From contig CALNXK010000170.1 in assembly GCA_942486035.1 (NCBI GenBank), positions 395,001 through 459,000 on the forward strand: a stretch of DNA of 64,000 bases, written 5' to 3'. The stretch comes from Porites lobata (taxonomy: Eukaryota; Cnidaria; Anthozoa; Scleractinia; Poritidae). The stretch's first letter is position 1. Each line of letters begins with the position of its first letter. Positions 11,334-22,881 of the stretch are shown piece by piece. Both the position numbers and the translations under genes were made by a program. Below the pieces are notes generated by a model. It ran no database searches. It was given only the letters and a program-made list of their open reading frames with translations, and was not told where the DNA came from.

Positions 11334-12224
11334 ATGATTTCTTTATCCGAGTGCAACGCTTGGTTTGCTGTATTCCTTATCGAGTCCGTTGCTATAGTAA
11401 CAGTGAACCTCCTATCAATCATCCTTTTTATGAAGAACAGCACTCGTGGTATGTACTTGGTTATAAACCTAACAGTAGCTGATATACTTGTTGGAGGATT
11501 CTCAATGATTGGTCTACTCCTGTTCTTAGGCACCGGATGCGACAGTGAGACAAACACAAGATCAACCTCTGGAATGTACATTACATCAGTTTTTGTTTTC
11601 TATTGGTTTCCAATGACTTCCCTCACGAACATTGCAGTAATTTCTTTAGACAGGTTACATGCGACATTTCTTCTATTCAAACATCGAGTTATCCAAACAT
11701 GGGTCTACTGGGTAACAGCTGTTTGTGTCTGGGTTTCAGCTGCGATGGTATCAACTCTTATTGTGACATGGCGAGTTAACCTCCTTGGGAAAGAATGGAC
11801 CCATTTTTTGTTTTTATGGCAATCATACTGTTGTTTGTGTCTATTTGTTATCTGTGTTCCATACGCCTCCATTATCGTTAAATTTCTTTGTGGGACGCAT
11901 CCTCAGCAACAAGGTGAAGCTAACAGACAAAAAAAAAATGAATGTGACACTTTTCATAATGACGATTGTATCGTTATTGATATGGCTACCATTAATTTTG
12001 CTATAGGATCTTTCGTCTATCTTACATCTAATAGTATTTACTCCCTTTATTACTTAAAAAACTTAAACGCGCAGTATGCTTTACTGGTTTTTTCTTATGC
12101 AAACTCGCTGGTTAATCTCTTCATTTACACAATCAGAATGCCAGAGTTCAGAAAAGCTCTTCTGATATTATTTAAATTTCGGCAAAAACAAGATGCTGCT
12201 ATGATTCGTCTTCAAGCCCATTAG
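11334..12224 (+). CDS. Class A (rhodopsin-family) GPCR, single exon, TM6 out of frame
   Basis: An intronless frame of 296 codons, typical of lineage-specific cnidarian class A receptors. TM1 starts about ten residues in. TM2 holds NLTVADILVG. TM3 ends in SLDRLHAT, so DRY is DRL. TM4 and TM5 are hydrophobic and Trp/Cys-rich. TM7 reads NSLVNLFIY followed by RMPEFRKAL, so NPxxY has lost its Pro. The ligand is unknown. After a run of ten A (11929-11938) the frame becomes polar, while the next frame encodes an ideal TM6 with a WLP motif for about 22 residues. A stop in that frame at 12004-12006 lies exactly where the main frame regains receptor-like sequence. One extra base at the A-run and one missing near 12004 would explain both. 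Either the gene is a pseudogene or the assembly has two indels. The start is the first Met before TM1. Confidence 0.78.
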   Translation: MISLSECNAWFAVFLIESVAIVTVNLLSIILFMKNSTRGMYLVINLTVADILVGGFSMIGLLLFLGTGCDSETNTRSTSGMYITSVFVFYWFPMTSLTNIAVISLDRLHATFLLFKHRVIQTWVYWVTAVCVWVSAAMVSTLIVTWRVNLLGKEWTHFLFLWQSYCCLCLFVICVPYASIIVKFLCGTHPQQQGEANRQKKNECDTFHNDDCIVIDMATINFAIGSFVYLTSNSIYSLYYLKNLNAQYALLVFSYANSLVNLFIYTIRMPEFRKALLILFKFRQKQDAAMIRLQAH

Positions 12225-12239
12225 TGTACCTTGGCACCC

Positions 12240-12354
12240 CATGTAAGGAAATCCGGATTCTAGAATCCGGAAAGATTTTGCTTGTGAAATCCGAAATCCA
12301 GGGCTTGGAATCCTGAATTCAGGTCAAGGAATCTGGAATTCCACAAACGATTTG
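12240..12354. repeat. Degenerate GGAATCC-rich repeat
   Basis: Variants of GGAATCC, GAATTC and AAATCC recur through this stretch just 3' of the GPCR, indicating a decayed short-period repeat. Confidence 0.45.
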
Positions 12355-13058
12355 AATCAGGAATCAAGTACCTGGAAACCAGAATCCAAGAGTGGCTGTT
12401 TTGTATTGTCTTTGATGGGACGAACTTTAAATTACACTATTTATTGTAACCTCAAGATGATTTCAAACCATATCAGCGACCTTATTACTCTAAAGGCTAC
12501 TTATAATAAAAGGCATAGCTTTACTACTAAGTTTGGAGTCGATAAAATTATAAATATCGTTTTGATACCCACTTAATAGCACGTTTTTCTGCCTTGTTTT
12601 GTTTTCATTTACTAAAGATATGCTTTTGCAATACTGTGAAGTGTTACTACCATGTAAATACAACAAGTTATCACCTACTTCAGCGCAAGAAAGATCATCG
12701 TGGCAACTGCAGAAGTTGAGTCTCGGTTGATCTTCTTTACGGTTTATGTTAATTCTTTATCTCACTTTCTTACTTGCAACCGATTACAAGATCCTGGAAA
12801 TCGAACCGTTTTGTTGTTGGAAGATCAACGTTAAGCAACAAAATATGGGCTGCTCCGAGCCAATCGAATTCGAGCATTTTGTTATTGACACAGTTTTCAT
12901 ATGAAAATATTTAAACAGGGTAACCATGGAGGGTTCGCGCTCTTTTCTGCTTGAGGGAAATGTTGAAAGAATTAAGTAGGAAAAAAAGTGGCGTGTTTTA
13001 CGATATGGAATTGCTTCCTAATAACGTTTGGGGCGTGGGCCTTGATCAGTAGAATTAC

Positions 13059-13406
13059 ATGCAGGTTAGAGTCGGTGCAACGTTTGTATACGCCACGAAT
13101 AACAAATTAAAACTTTGCAGTGCGCGCGCGGCCAAGGGAACGGAAGTGATGATGATTGGTGCCAAGTTGAAAAGTTCCCAGTTTAGAACCAAAGTGGTTC
13201 AATCCTACCTTGAAAACAGGAAACAACAATGCTTGATCAATAATGATTTCCCTGCGTCGGATAATATCATTAGCGGAGTCCCGCAAGGGTCTAGACAGGA
13301 ACGGTTACTATTTTTGTTATGTGGAAATGATCTCCCAAACTGTCAAAGGAAGCTTGTTTATCAGTTCGGGAGTATGCCAGTTTTGGAAGAAGCGATGACG
13401 TCATGA
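13059..13406 (+). pseudogene. LINE reverse transcriptase fragment, copy 1
   Basis: The frame contains a SYLENRKQ segment and the motif GVPQGS followed by LLFLLCGNDLPN. This is the conserved pre-catalytic region of LINE reverse transcriptases (family form VPQGSxLGPLLFxLYINDLP). No YADD catalytic motif is retained. The matching copy lies at 25675-26043. Confidence 0.75.
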
Positions 13407-14820
13407 TTCCATTGTTCTGCTAAAAACACGCAAAAATAGGAAAAAATAATCGCAAGAAACAAGGGAGCTTTTTCAAAGCCTTTTCCAGGTCTCCTCGTTT
13501 AATATCCGGGACTTCCGAGCTAGCAGTACCGATGAAGAAGCCTTCTCCTTGCTTTTTGAATGTCAAGGGAAGTTTCCTGCCACATTTCGGTAGTTAAAAG
13601 CGACAGTTTTCAAATGGCCTTCGACGCCGTCGCCGCCATCTTGACGGGTATCGAATGTAAGTACATGACTTTGTGTTTAGTTTTCAGTATCTTGCCGAAT
13701 TTTTACGAAATCAAGACTAATTTTCCTCAAAACTACAACGTTTAAAGTGTGTTCAGGCAAAGTTTCGTCGATGGCAACAACCTAGTAAAAATGGCAACCA
13801 CACATTGAAAATTGCCAACGGACAGGAAGGGTTACTGATATTGATGAATGATGGTTATTCCTTAGTCTGTCTATGTAGTTTTAGTTATAATCGATCAGGT
13901 CTGTTTTTGGTCGTGTTCACCGGCAATGTATGCGACTCTCATCAAAAAACCACTTTATTGATCCAGATCATGCGTGTGGAATGAGTTTTAAATCAGTGTG
14001 AGTAGGTTCTTATATTGATTTCTTTTATTTTGATCAGGATTTCCGTCAAAAATGTAGACAAACATCTGGAGATATTACAAACATGTTGTCGCGCTTGTGT
14101 CAAAAAGCTGGGAAAGGGAACGAGAAAGACAAAATGCTAAATATCTTCAGAAGGACATATTTGTGCTCTGAGGGCAAAATATTGCTTTAGGTTCGCCTTA
14201 TGTTCCTCTGTAATGAAAAATTTAATGTCCAAATTCAACCCTACCTCAATAAAATTAAATATGTTTTTTTTTGTGTCTTTGTAGCGTGGTCACAGGTTTA
14301 CCCGCCACAAAAGCCCCTCCTTTGACCTTTTCAAAAATGGGTAAGAGATAAACAGGTTGGAGGGGGGCGCTTATATACCTTGTGAGTGGAAGCTCACACT
14401 CAATGACTATTCAACCATAGAAGAGACTGTGGCCCTTATTCAAGGGGCTTTAAAGGAGATAGATGAGGAAGGAGTCATGGAAGTGGAGGCTTGTGAAGAT
14501 TTTCTCTACATAATGTTCAATCCCTTGCGTCAAATATTGTTTATACTTTACAGATGCCAAATAAATAATATGTTCAGTCCCTGTACTGTGCAAAAGGTCA
14601 ATCTGAAACATGAAAAATGCCACACTCTCCCCCATCAATCCCTGTGCATGAGCAATAAGCCCACATTTGATGTCATAATATCGAATATGTGTATTTAGTC
14701 GCTCGTCTCCTCTCCCTTGTCCGCCATTTTGTATGTTTTGAAAATGACCATCGCCATGGTGATCATGTTATGGTTGGTGATGTAGATCACTGTTTTCGCT
14801 TCTTCCAAAACTGGCATACT
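13371..14820. mobile_element. Non-autonomous DNA transposon, 1.45 kb
   Basis: The ends are inverted repeats: AGTATGCCAGTTTTGGAAGA at the left is mirrored by TCTTCCAAAACTGGCATACT at the right, and pairing continues for about five more bases. Copy 2 of the host repeat lacks the insert. An Asp/Glu-rich frame of 113 codons (14357-14698) has no recognised domain. No transposase was found. The target duplication is unclear. Confidence 0.72.
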
Positions 14821-14960
14821 TATTAATTTTTATTGCCCTCTGACCATCAGACGGCGTTTGTGAAATGTTTATTGTGATTTAAACGATATACTTACAAAAG
14901 GCTCGAAGCCAATAAAACCGTCGAAAACCAAGTGCATGTTTATATATATTGGATCATCCG

Positions 14961-15255
14961 GGTAAAAAAAAAATTTGTTGCGGCTGTGCGTAGGCTAATC
15001 TATTCCCTAACAATAGCAACGGCCTGTTGCAATGTTGGCGATAAGATATACAACAGAAACTCTTCCGGTCAGCAGCGCTAGCTAACCCAAACATGTACAG
15101 CTTTGGCTGTTAAAACCGCTACTATACTTGAACTATAGTAAGAGAAGTAGAGAAAAGAGGAGAAGTAGAGTAAGTAGAAGTTGTAAGAAGACTATAAGAA
15201 GAGTAAAGGCTAAGATGTACATCAGATTCGTGGTACCTCATCGTGTAGCGAGCGA
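14961..15255. other. Short region with purine-rich GAAGTA-like repeats
   Basis: No gene was recognised. 15135-15210 is an almost pure purine stretch built from AGAAGTAGAG-like units, directly upstream of retroelement copy A. Confidence 0.4.
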
Positions 15256-15538
15256 GCTGCTCGAACACACCCCCACATATTTTGGTGGAGAATCCGTTAT
15301 TTTGGTGGAAAACCCGTTATTTTGGTGAAGAGTCCGGAATCTATTTTGGAGGAGAACTTGCTTATTTTGCTGAGCATGGTTTGGTGAGAACAAGTGAATA
15401 GTACAAGATCAGCCCCTGGAAAGCTGTAAGTGCTAGGAACTTTGCCATTGCAAGCAACTCTTTTCTAAGTTTAGTCATATGTAGAATAAGAGTTATATTT
15501 AAAACAAAATAATAATGCCAGGGCCTCGTTTTTAAGTA

Positions 15539-16389
15539 ATGAATAGGCCTGTTGTTGAGTTTCCAATATTTTATGGCGACGAGACAGAAGATGTTCGTGA
15601 GTTTATTGGTATTTATAGACCTGCCGGTTGGTTAAATGGTTGGGATGAAGAAGAATTAGCGCTTGGTCTTCCCCTTTTTCTAAAAAAACACGCTAGCGTA
15701 TGGTTTATAACTTTAACAGAGGCCGATAAAATTGAGTCGTTTCAAGTTTTGTCACCAAAATTGATTTCTTATTTTGAATCAAATGTAACTCTGTGGCAGT
15801 TGAGGCAGAAATTAGAAGAACGTCGTCACTTGTTAGGGGAGACTGTTGTCGATTACTATTACGATATTCTTTCATTCTGCTCTCGTCTTAATTTACCTAA
15901 AAGTGAATGGCTTTATTGTTTTTGTACGTGGTTTAAGGCCTGAAATACGTGAACATGTTATTTTACAACGTACAACCGCCTGATTTCGAGTCTGCATTGA
16001 ACATTGGAAAACTAAAAGAGTTAGTAACTCTTAGCCGTAAATCGAATAATGGTCAAGAAGACGAGAATTTTGAAGAATTAGAGTCTAACCCCTCAGAAGA
16101 GGAAATCAAACAATCTGTTGGGCGCCAATTTAATGTTTGGAGTACAGATGTCCAAAATAATGGAAATCGTCGTATTAATCGCAAATTTCGATCGGGCAAA
16201 GTTAAAAGTTTTCGTTATGGGGGCAGCGTTTTCAGTAGAAATCCAAAATTGGGCAGTTATGGAAGTTCGAAACCCAACTTTAGAGGCCTGTATCGGGGAA
16301 ACAATATGCAAAATGCTTTTCACCTGCGAAAAATTGGCGCTCAGTTAAACTGTCTGGCGCCCCCATTACGTGTGGTAGTGAACCCGTGA
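15539..16389 (+). pseudogene. gag: Retrotransposon Gag, copy A, frameshifted
   Basis: The first 134 codons (15539-15943) read as a Gag capsid-like domain with GLPLFLKKHASVWF. Gag sequence then moves to other frames: RPEIREHV in one and DFESALNIGKLKE in the frame 15949-16389. At least two small indels therefore break the gene. Copy B has the same breaks, so they predate the duplication or amplification. The later part is basic and Gly/Asn/Arg-rich, as in nucleocapsid regions. Confidence 0.72.
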
Positions 16390-17293
16390 TGGGGGCGCTT
16401 GAAAATTCTACAAGTAATAACCATTCTTCCGTCGGATCTAGTTCTGATAAATGTGCTTTCAGTAACTCTGGAAATTCGGCCGAGAATATTACTAAAAAGA
16501 ATGTTCAAGAGTTTAATTATGTTTTGTCTAATCCCTGTAAGCCTGTTATCTCGTCAGACTTTACATTGTTTAAACCTCAAGTTACCGTCACATCTCAACA
16601 AGGGTGTTCTCAAGAAGGGCAGCCTCAAAATGTCCCTAATGAAAATATTTTGTTTGTAGTTATTAAGTGTCTTTCTCAGGTCATAACAAAATTTGATAGT
16701 GTAATCGCCGGGTAGTCGCCAAATGAAAACGAAAATGCCCATTCGCCAAATGTACCTATGTCTTCTCCTAAAAGTGAAGTCATTTATGAGAAGTCTTCAA
16801 GTGAAAGTTTAACTCGAGAAGTCAATATAAAAGAAATTAAAAAAGAAGGACAGTTGGTGTCTGAGTCTAAAAATGAAGAACATTTGGAAGTAAATATCGT
16901 TGGGGCTAAAAATAATGTTGTAGTGAGTGCCCTGGTTTATCTGTGGCACGTAGCCCAGACACAAGGATGTGACTGACGTGACTGACAGGGTTTCTTTGCC
17001 TGCCACATCCTGTAAAATTGATTCTATTCATGCATTCTTTCGAGAGTGACAGTTTTGATGTACGTGTAACAACAAAAGGAAATAGTTATCGTGCACTCCT
17101 TGACACCGAAGCAGCTGTAACAGCAATTAGTTCACAAGTTTGGGACAAGTATCTTAGTCACAAAAATTGTTGTTTAGATTCCTCGTCGACCAGTTGTGTA
17201 ACGACTGTAAGTGGTTCTCCTCTTAGTGTTCTTGGTAAAGTATGGCTCAATTTTGTTATTAAGTCTGATGTTGTTCGATTGCGTAAACGCTAA
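16386..17293 (+). pseudogene. Retroelement linker and protease-like region, copy A
   Basis: A Ser/Asn/Lys-rich linker in broken frames leads to 17018-17293, where ALLDTEAAVTAIS fits the retropepsin active-site region. The family motif is DT/SGA, but Gly is replaced by Glu here and in copy B. SVLGKVWLNF fits the following strand region of the fold. The Glu substitution next to the catalytic Asp and the frame breaks argue against activity. Confidence 0.62.
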
Positions 17294-17662
17294 GATACCA
17301 ACACGAGACATCATATAACCCTCTGACTCCAATTAGCTCACACAACATGATAATGCAGTTCCTTTTCTTCGGTTTAATCACATCAACAGGAACAACTTTC
17401 TACAGACATTCTTGTCTTCTTCAATCTCGGAAGTGTTTTAAAATCCCATGACCCTTTACGTTTCCAGTTCTAGACCATTACATCACTTAGCAACTATTTC
17501 AGCATGGCTGTCACGCTATTCAAAAGCAACTGTTACGGAGGTTTCTTCGTGTTTTCCTAAACTTAGAAAGTTTGCAAATCTTGAATGTTCTTAGATCTTA
17601 AATTTTTCTGCTTTGGACATTCTCCACCTTGCAACTTGCATTAGCATGTTGCAACTACATTT

Positions 17663-17977
17663 TCAATTGTCCCTAAAGCGGTGAGGACGAACAACTTCTC
17701 TTCCACTTCGGGTTCTCCTCGGAAGTGAGACTTCCCATTCAGCTGCATCTTCTTCTTCGTCTATCAACTCCACCGTACTGTTCTGCATCCCATCATTATC
17801 ATCCACATTAGAACTCTTAGGGGAACTTGTAATCGGTGGGCGATTGTCTGTTTCAGCACAGATTTCCAACTTATACAATTTGCAAGTTGTTCTTCTCAAT
17901 AATCCAGACTTCACTCGAACAAAAGCCGCTCGGCATCTTCCATCACGACCAATAACGCGTTTTTGAACAACACCCAT
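17663..17977 (-). pseudogene. BEL/Pao-type polyprotein C-terminal fragment
   Basis: The minus-strand frame contains GVVQKRVIGRDGRCRAAFVR and then CKLYKLEI. This matches the C-terminal domain after integrase in BEL/Pao polyproteins, where a GRDG...R.A.VR pattern is followed by a RLYPLE-like motif. An acidic tail follows. Upstream integrase is missing, so this is a fragment lying between retroelement copies A and B. Confidence 0.65.
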
Positions 17978-18279
17978 CTTCTAATTAAGACGTTTCTCTC
18001 TGTCATCAGCCACCGAGTTGGTCGAACACGCCCCCACATATTTTGGTGGAGAATCCGTTATTTTGGTGAAGAGTCCGGAATCTATTTTGGAGGAGAACTT
18101 TCTTATTTTGCTGAGCATGGTTTGGTGAGAACAAGTGAATAGTACAAGATCAGCCCCTGGAAAGATGTAAGTGCTAGGAACTTTGCCATTGCAAGCAACT
18201 CTTTTCTAAGTTTAGTCATATGTAGAATAAGAGTTATATTTAAAACAAAATAATAATGCCAGGGCCTCGTTTTTAAGTA

Positions 18280-18905
18280 ATGAATAGGCCTGTTGTTGAG
18301 TTTCCAATATTTTATGGCGACGAGACAGAAGATGTTCGTGAGTTTATTGGTATTTATAGACCTGCCGGTTGGTTAAATGGTTGGGATGAAGAAGAATTAG
18401 CGCTTGGTCTTCCCCTTTTTCTAAAAAAACACGCTAGCGTATGGTTTATAACTTTAACAGAGGCCGATAAAAATGAGTCGTTTCAAGTTTTGTCACCAAA
18501 ATTGATTTCTTATTTTGAATCAAATGTAACTCTGTGGCAGTTGAGGCAAAAATTAGAAGAACGTCGTCACTTGTTAGGGGAGACTGTTGTCGATTACTAT
18601 TACGATATTCTTTCATTCTGCTCTCGTCTTAATTTACCTAAAAGTGAATGGCTTTATTGTTTTTGTACGTGGTTTAAGGCCTGAAATACGTGAACATGTT
18701 ATTTTACAACGTACAACCGCCTGATTTCGAGTCTGCATTGAACATTGGAAAACTAAAAGAGTTAGTAACTCTTAGCCGTAAATCGAATAATGGTCAAGAA
18801 GACGAGAATTTTGAAGAATTAGAGTCTAACCCCTCAGAAGAGGAAATCAAACAATCTGTTGGGCACGAATTTAATGTTTGGAGTACACTGGGCCCGGTTG
18901 CATAA
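18280..18905 (+). pseudogene. gag: Retrotransposon Gag, copy B, 5' part
   Basis: The frames 18280-18684 and 18690-18905 repeat copy A with very few substitutions, including the same frameshift near 18684. The MITE at 18888 then interrupts the coding sequence. Confidence 0.72.
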
Positions 18906-19587
18906 AACGTCCGTAACAACTACGGGTACACGTACGTGCACTCGTAACTTAAGTCAGTTGCATGAAATCACTTAAGTGGTCCACTTAGGGAATTCACTTA
19001 AGTGGTTGCACTTACGATTTTCGTAAGTGTTCACTTAAGTGTCGGTTATGCAACCGAAATTGCGAGTGTTGCATAAAACTGTTTTTACGGGAAAAATAGC
19101 ACGTAAATTTACGGGACCTATGTAGGTCCCGTATCGTTACTGTTTTTACTAAAGTTAACGAGATCTTTTACTGAGAAGTGAAAAAGAGTAATTTTTCTTC
19201 ACGTAATTCGTTCTAATGCGCTTTGTTAACCTCTGATGTACACTTTTGTGAAAAAGAAGAAGAACTATCATTTTCAGTGGATATTGTAGAAAAATAACGT
19301 TTGCATGCAAATTTCATTTTTTGAGAAGCCTAAAAGTGTTCGAAACGACTTTTAACTTTCTTTACACTCACCGATGGTTAGCTTAAAAAAAAAGAGTGAA
19401 TCATTACTTAAGTACTATATCAAGATTACGTGTGCCCTTAAGTGAGCCCGTAAGTTACCACGTAAAACAGAAACTTACGAGAGTGCTAAGTGTGTTCCAT
19501 GCAACACCTGTAAGTGTACCCATAACGGATTCGTAAGTGACCTACTTAAGTGAGCACTTAAGTGCGGGTTTTATGCAACCGGGCCCT
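18888..19587. mobile_element. MITE with GGGCCCGGTTGCATAAAAC ends
   Basis: Compared with copy A (empty at about 16145), copy B gains 700 bp starting CTGGGCCCGGTTGCATAAAA and ending TTTTATGCAACCGGGCCCT. The interior is crowded with CTTAAGTG and TTACG words in both orientations, so much of it can fold back. No clear target duplication is visible. Confidence 0.8.
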
Positions 19588-19589
19588 GA

Positions 19590-20727
19590 TGTCCAAAATA
19601 ATGGAAATCGTCTTATTAATCGCAAATTTCGATCGGGCAAAGTTAATCGTTTTCGTTATGGGGGCAGCGTTTTCAGTAGAAATCCAAAATTGGGCAGTTA
19701 TGGAAGTTTGGAAGCCAACTTTAGAGGCCTGTATCGGAGAAACAATATGCAGAATGCTTTTCACCAGGGAAAAATTGGCGCTCAGTTAAACTGGCTGGCG
19801 CCCCTATTGTGTGTGGTAGCGAACCCGTGATGGGGGCGCTTGAAAATTCTACAAGTAATAACCATTCTTCCGCCGGATCTAGTTCTGATAAATGTGCTTT
19901 CAGTAACTCTGGAGATTCGGCCGAGAATGTTACTAAAAAGAATGTTCAAGAGTGTAGTTATGTTTTGTCTAATCCCTGTAAGCCTGTTATCTCGTCAGAC
20001 TTTACAATGTTTAAACCTCAAGTTACCGTCACATCTCAACAAGGGTGTTCTCAAGAAAGCCAGCCTCAAAATGTCCCTAATGAAAATATTTTGTTTGTAG
20101 TTATTAAGTGTCTTTCTCAGGTCATAACAAAATTTGATAGTGTAATCGCCGGGTAGTCGCCAAATGAAAACGAAAATGCTCATTCGCCAAATGTCTTCTC
20201 CTAAAAGTGAAGTCATTTATGAGAAGTCTTCAAGTGAAAGTTTAACTCGAGAAGTCAATATAAAAGAAATTTAAAAAGAAGAACAGTTGGCGCCTGTGTC
20301 TAAAAATAAAGAAAATTTGGAAGTAAATATCGTTGGGGCTAAAAATAATGTTGTAGTGAGTGTCGTGGCTCGATCTGTGGCAAGTAGCTCAGACACAAGG
20401 GCATACGTGACTGACGTGACTGACAGGGTTTCTTTGCCTGCCACATCCTGTAAAATTGATTCTATTCATCCGTTCGAGAGTGACAGTTTTAATGTAAGTG
20501 TAACAATAAAAGGAAATAGTTATCGTGCACTCCTTGACACAGAAGCAGCTGTAACAGCAATTAGTTCGCAAGTTTGGGACAAGTATCTTAGTCACAAAAA
20601 TTGTTGTTTAGATTCCTCGTCGACCAGTTGTGTAGCGACTGTAAGTGGTTCTCCTCTCAGTGTTCTTGGTAAAGTATGCCTCAATTTTGTTATTAAGTCT
20701 GATGTTGTTCGATTGCGTAAACGCTAA
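19590..20727 (+). pseudogene. Gag tail, linker and protease-like region, copy B
   Basis: The same basic Gag tail and Ser/Asn-rich linker as in copy A continue here in several frames. In 20287-20727 the protease-like region carries ALLDTEAAVTAIS, with Glu in place of the active-site Gly as in copy A. Stops such as the one in the 20230-20280 Lys-rich stretch confirm decay. Confidence 0.62.
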
Positions 20728-21992
20728 GATACCAACACGAGACATCAAATAACTATCTGACTCCAATTAGCTCACACAACATGACAATGCAGTTCCTTTT
20801 CTTCGGTTTAATCACATCATCAGGAACAACTTTCTACAGACATTCTTGTCTTCTTCAATCTCTCAAGTGTTTTACAATCCCATGATCCTTTACGTTTCCA
20901 GTTCTAGACCATTACATCACTTAGAAAAGCAACTGCCACGGAGGTTTCTTCGTGTTTTCCTAAACTTAGAAAGTTTGCAAATGTTAAGAGCGACGGTCAG
21001 GAAAAATCGACCAAAATCTTAATTTCGTGGCAAGAGTTGTAAAATAAATTTCTTTCATTTTTTGTTCATAGACAGCTTTTAGGTAGATAAGAAACCTAAT
21101 CTAGATTGTTCCCGCCAGAAGCCTATTATTTGCTTATTTTTATTTCGATGTCGGAGTCTCAGACGGCCCTAATTTTTAATCTGATATTCGCTGACATCAA
21201 CTTTCCTCGCGTTCGCAAACGAATCCACAGGGAGAAATTTGAACACTTTCCATGATCAGAAAAATTCTTTTCCTTCCACTAGAAGATACTTTCAGGGTAA
21301 TAGCGAAGCTCGTCGTACTGAAATAATTTAAAAACGAGAGATAGGGTTTCATGACAACAAAAACTTAAGTTCGTTACCCATTTTCGACGGCAATATTTCA
21401 ACATGTGGTATAACTCCAAATTCTCTCAATGCCATTTAAATCACACAATTAGACATTCATTTAAAACATACCTGGGAATTGGCTTGGTTTATTGAAGGAA
21501 ATCTCTGTAAGACACCGTCGAAGTTCAGGAATTTTCATGGTAGGCCGGCGGTAATTGTGTAAACACTTCCAATTACGAAACGAACAAAAGTAGATATTTA
21601 CAGCCTAAAGGCTCGTTTTTCGTACTTTTTGTAGGTTTTCCCATTGCAAAGTTGCTTTTTTCAACCAAAGAGTGGGGCAAAAAGGTGAATCTGGGTCAAT
21701 TTTAGCCATTTTCAAACAGTGAACTCTACTAGCCGGCACCTCTGTGTGACAATCTGTTCCGTGACTGCACGTGACATAACTTACGTTTGAAGACACGAAG
21801 CCGTCAAAATGACAGTAGGGAACTTAAGATAGAGACGTTTTCGGGGCGACGGCAACTTCAACCGGACGTGACATCATGATTTGTTGGATATTGCGCATGC
21901 TCTTGCTCACACCTTGCCGTCGTGGTCCCGTCGGCGACGTGAAACTGGTCTGTTTGGCGTTGTGGCGAAAACGTGAGTATTTAACTTTCATT

Positions 21993-22241
21993 TCAATCAG
22001 GTTTGTTGCGTTTAGCAACCAAAATTTTGCAGATTGTCGTTCTTAAATTGTCCTTGTTTTCTTTGAGGCACATTTCAAGCATTTTAATGTTCCTGGAATT
22101 TGCAAGGCTTCGGCAAGCCTGTGGAGATCTTATTTTTTTTAGCGTGAACCGATCGTAACGAGGAAAATCGGGATTTTTGGACTCATAATTTTCCCACAAA
22201 ACGAGAAACTCTTCATCCGATACATGTTGTCTGCATAGCAA
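21993..22241 (-). pseudogene. Possible Harbinger-type nuclease N-terminal fragment
   Basis: The frame starts with VSDEEFLVLWENYESKNPDF. It resembles the N-terminal segment that precedes the DDE nuclease in cnidarian PIF/Harbinger-type proteins (SDEEF...SKNPDFPY.YxxFxLexL). The rest is Lys/Arg-rich and unrecognised. It lies in the loop of the foldback element and could be a captured or residual transposase piece. The identification rests on motif memory only. Confidence 0.4.
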
Positions 22242-22416
22242 ATATTTATTCCCTTAATTCTTTATGTGAAGCCATATTTTCCTCTTCGGTATTCTTCTAA
22301 TTAAAGGCGCCGTCCTTCTGAGTTCACTGCGATCTTAATGTTCGATTTTTACGGGAAGCGACGGCTGCCTCAGTTCCAGGCTTTCTCTGCCAGTCCGGTG
22401 GCCGTCGCCCCGAAAA

Positions 22417-22881
22417 TAGGCTTTTGTACATTATGCTTTTGCTTCCCTACTAAAATGCTCCACTTTAATGCTCCATTTTTCCCACTAAAATGCTCGGTCT
22501 CCCCAAAAAAGTCACTAAAATGCTCGGATAATGCTCATTATACAAACGGTTTTTTTAATTAATTTCAAAGTTTACACTTACAAAAACGTGCAAGTGTTGC
22601 AAGTAACAGGTAACAACGACAACGTGTACAGGTTCATAAATACAGCCAAAAAAAACCCAGCTGTATTAGGTTTTTTGTGAATTTTGAGTTTTAGTCTTCA
22701 TTTTGTCTAAAGAAGCAGGAGCTCATGGAGTATGGGCTCCTGAAAAAAGTTAATTCCTATTTTATTTTCTCGGAAAAATTAATTTTCCGGGGAAAATGCC
22801 ACTAAAATACTCCAATAATGCTCAATACTTTTGCCTCACTAAAATGCTCGAAAAAATGCTAGCATAATGTACAAAAGCCTA
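22417..22881. mobile_element. hAT-type MITE nested in the foldback element
   Basis: The ends TAGGCTTTTGTACATTATGC and GCATAATGTACAAAAGCCTA are perfect inverted repeats. CCCGAAAA at 22409-22416 is repeated at 22882-22889. The interior repeats ACTAAAATGCTC-like words. The 465-bp length, TAGG terminus and 8-bp duplication fit a non-autonomous hAT-like element. Confidence 0.82.

Larger units (their letters stand above)
12355..14960 (+). repeat. Dispersed repeat block, copy 1 (split by a DNA transposon)
   Basis: 12355-13360 and 14827-14960 match 24984-25976 and 25989-26125 at about 95% or more by eye. The intervening 13371-14820 is a transposon insertion absent from the second copy. The block includes a LINE-type RT fragment but is mostly non-coding. 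Confidence 0.75.
15262..17617 (+). mobile_element. Gag-protease retroelement fragment, copy A
   Basis: A leader with repeats of TTATTTTGGTG precedes a Gag frame and then an aspartic-protease-like region. RT, RNase H and integrase are absent. It is nearly identical to 18018-20980, apart from one MITE in that copy. Copy A ends where similarity to copy B stops, near 17617. No LTR pair could be defined. Confidence 0.72.

Noticed and set aside
15262..20760. Host CRISPR-like or tandem array, suggested by long near-identical segments
   Set aside because: There are only two long copies with coding content of a retroelement and no regular short repeat-spacer pattern.
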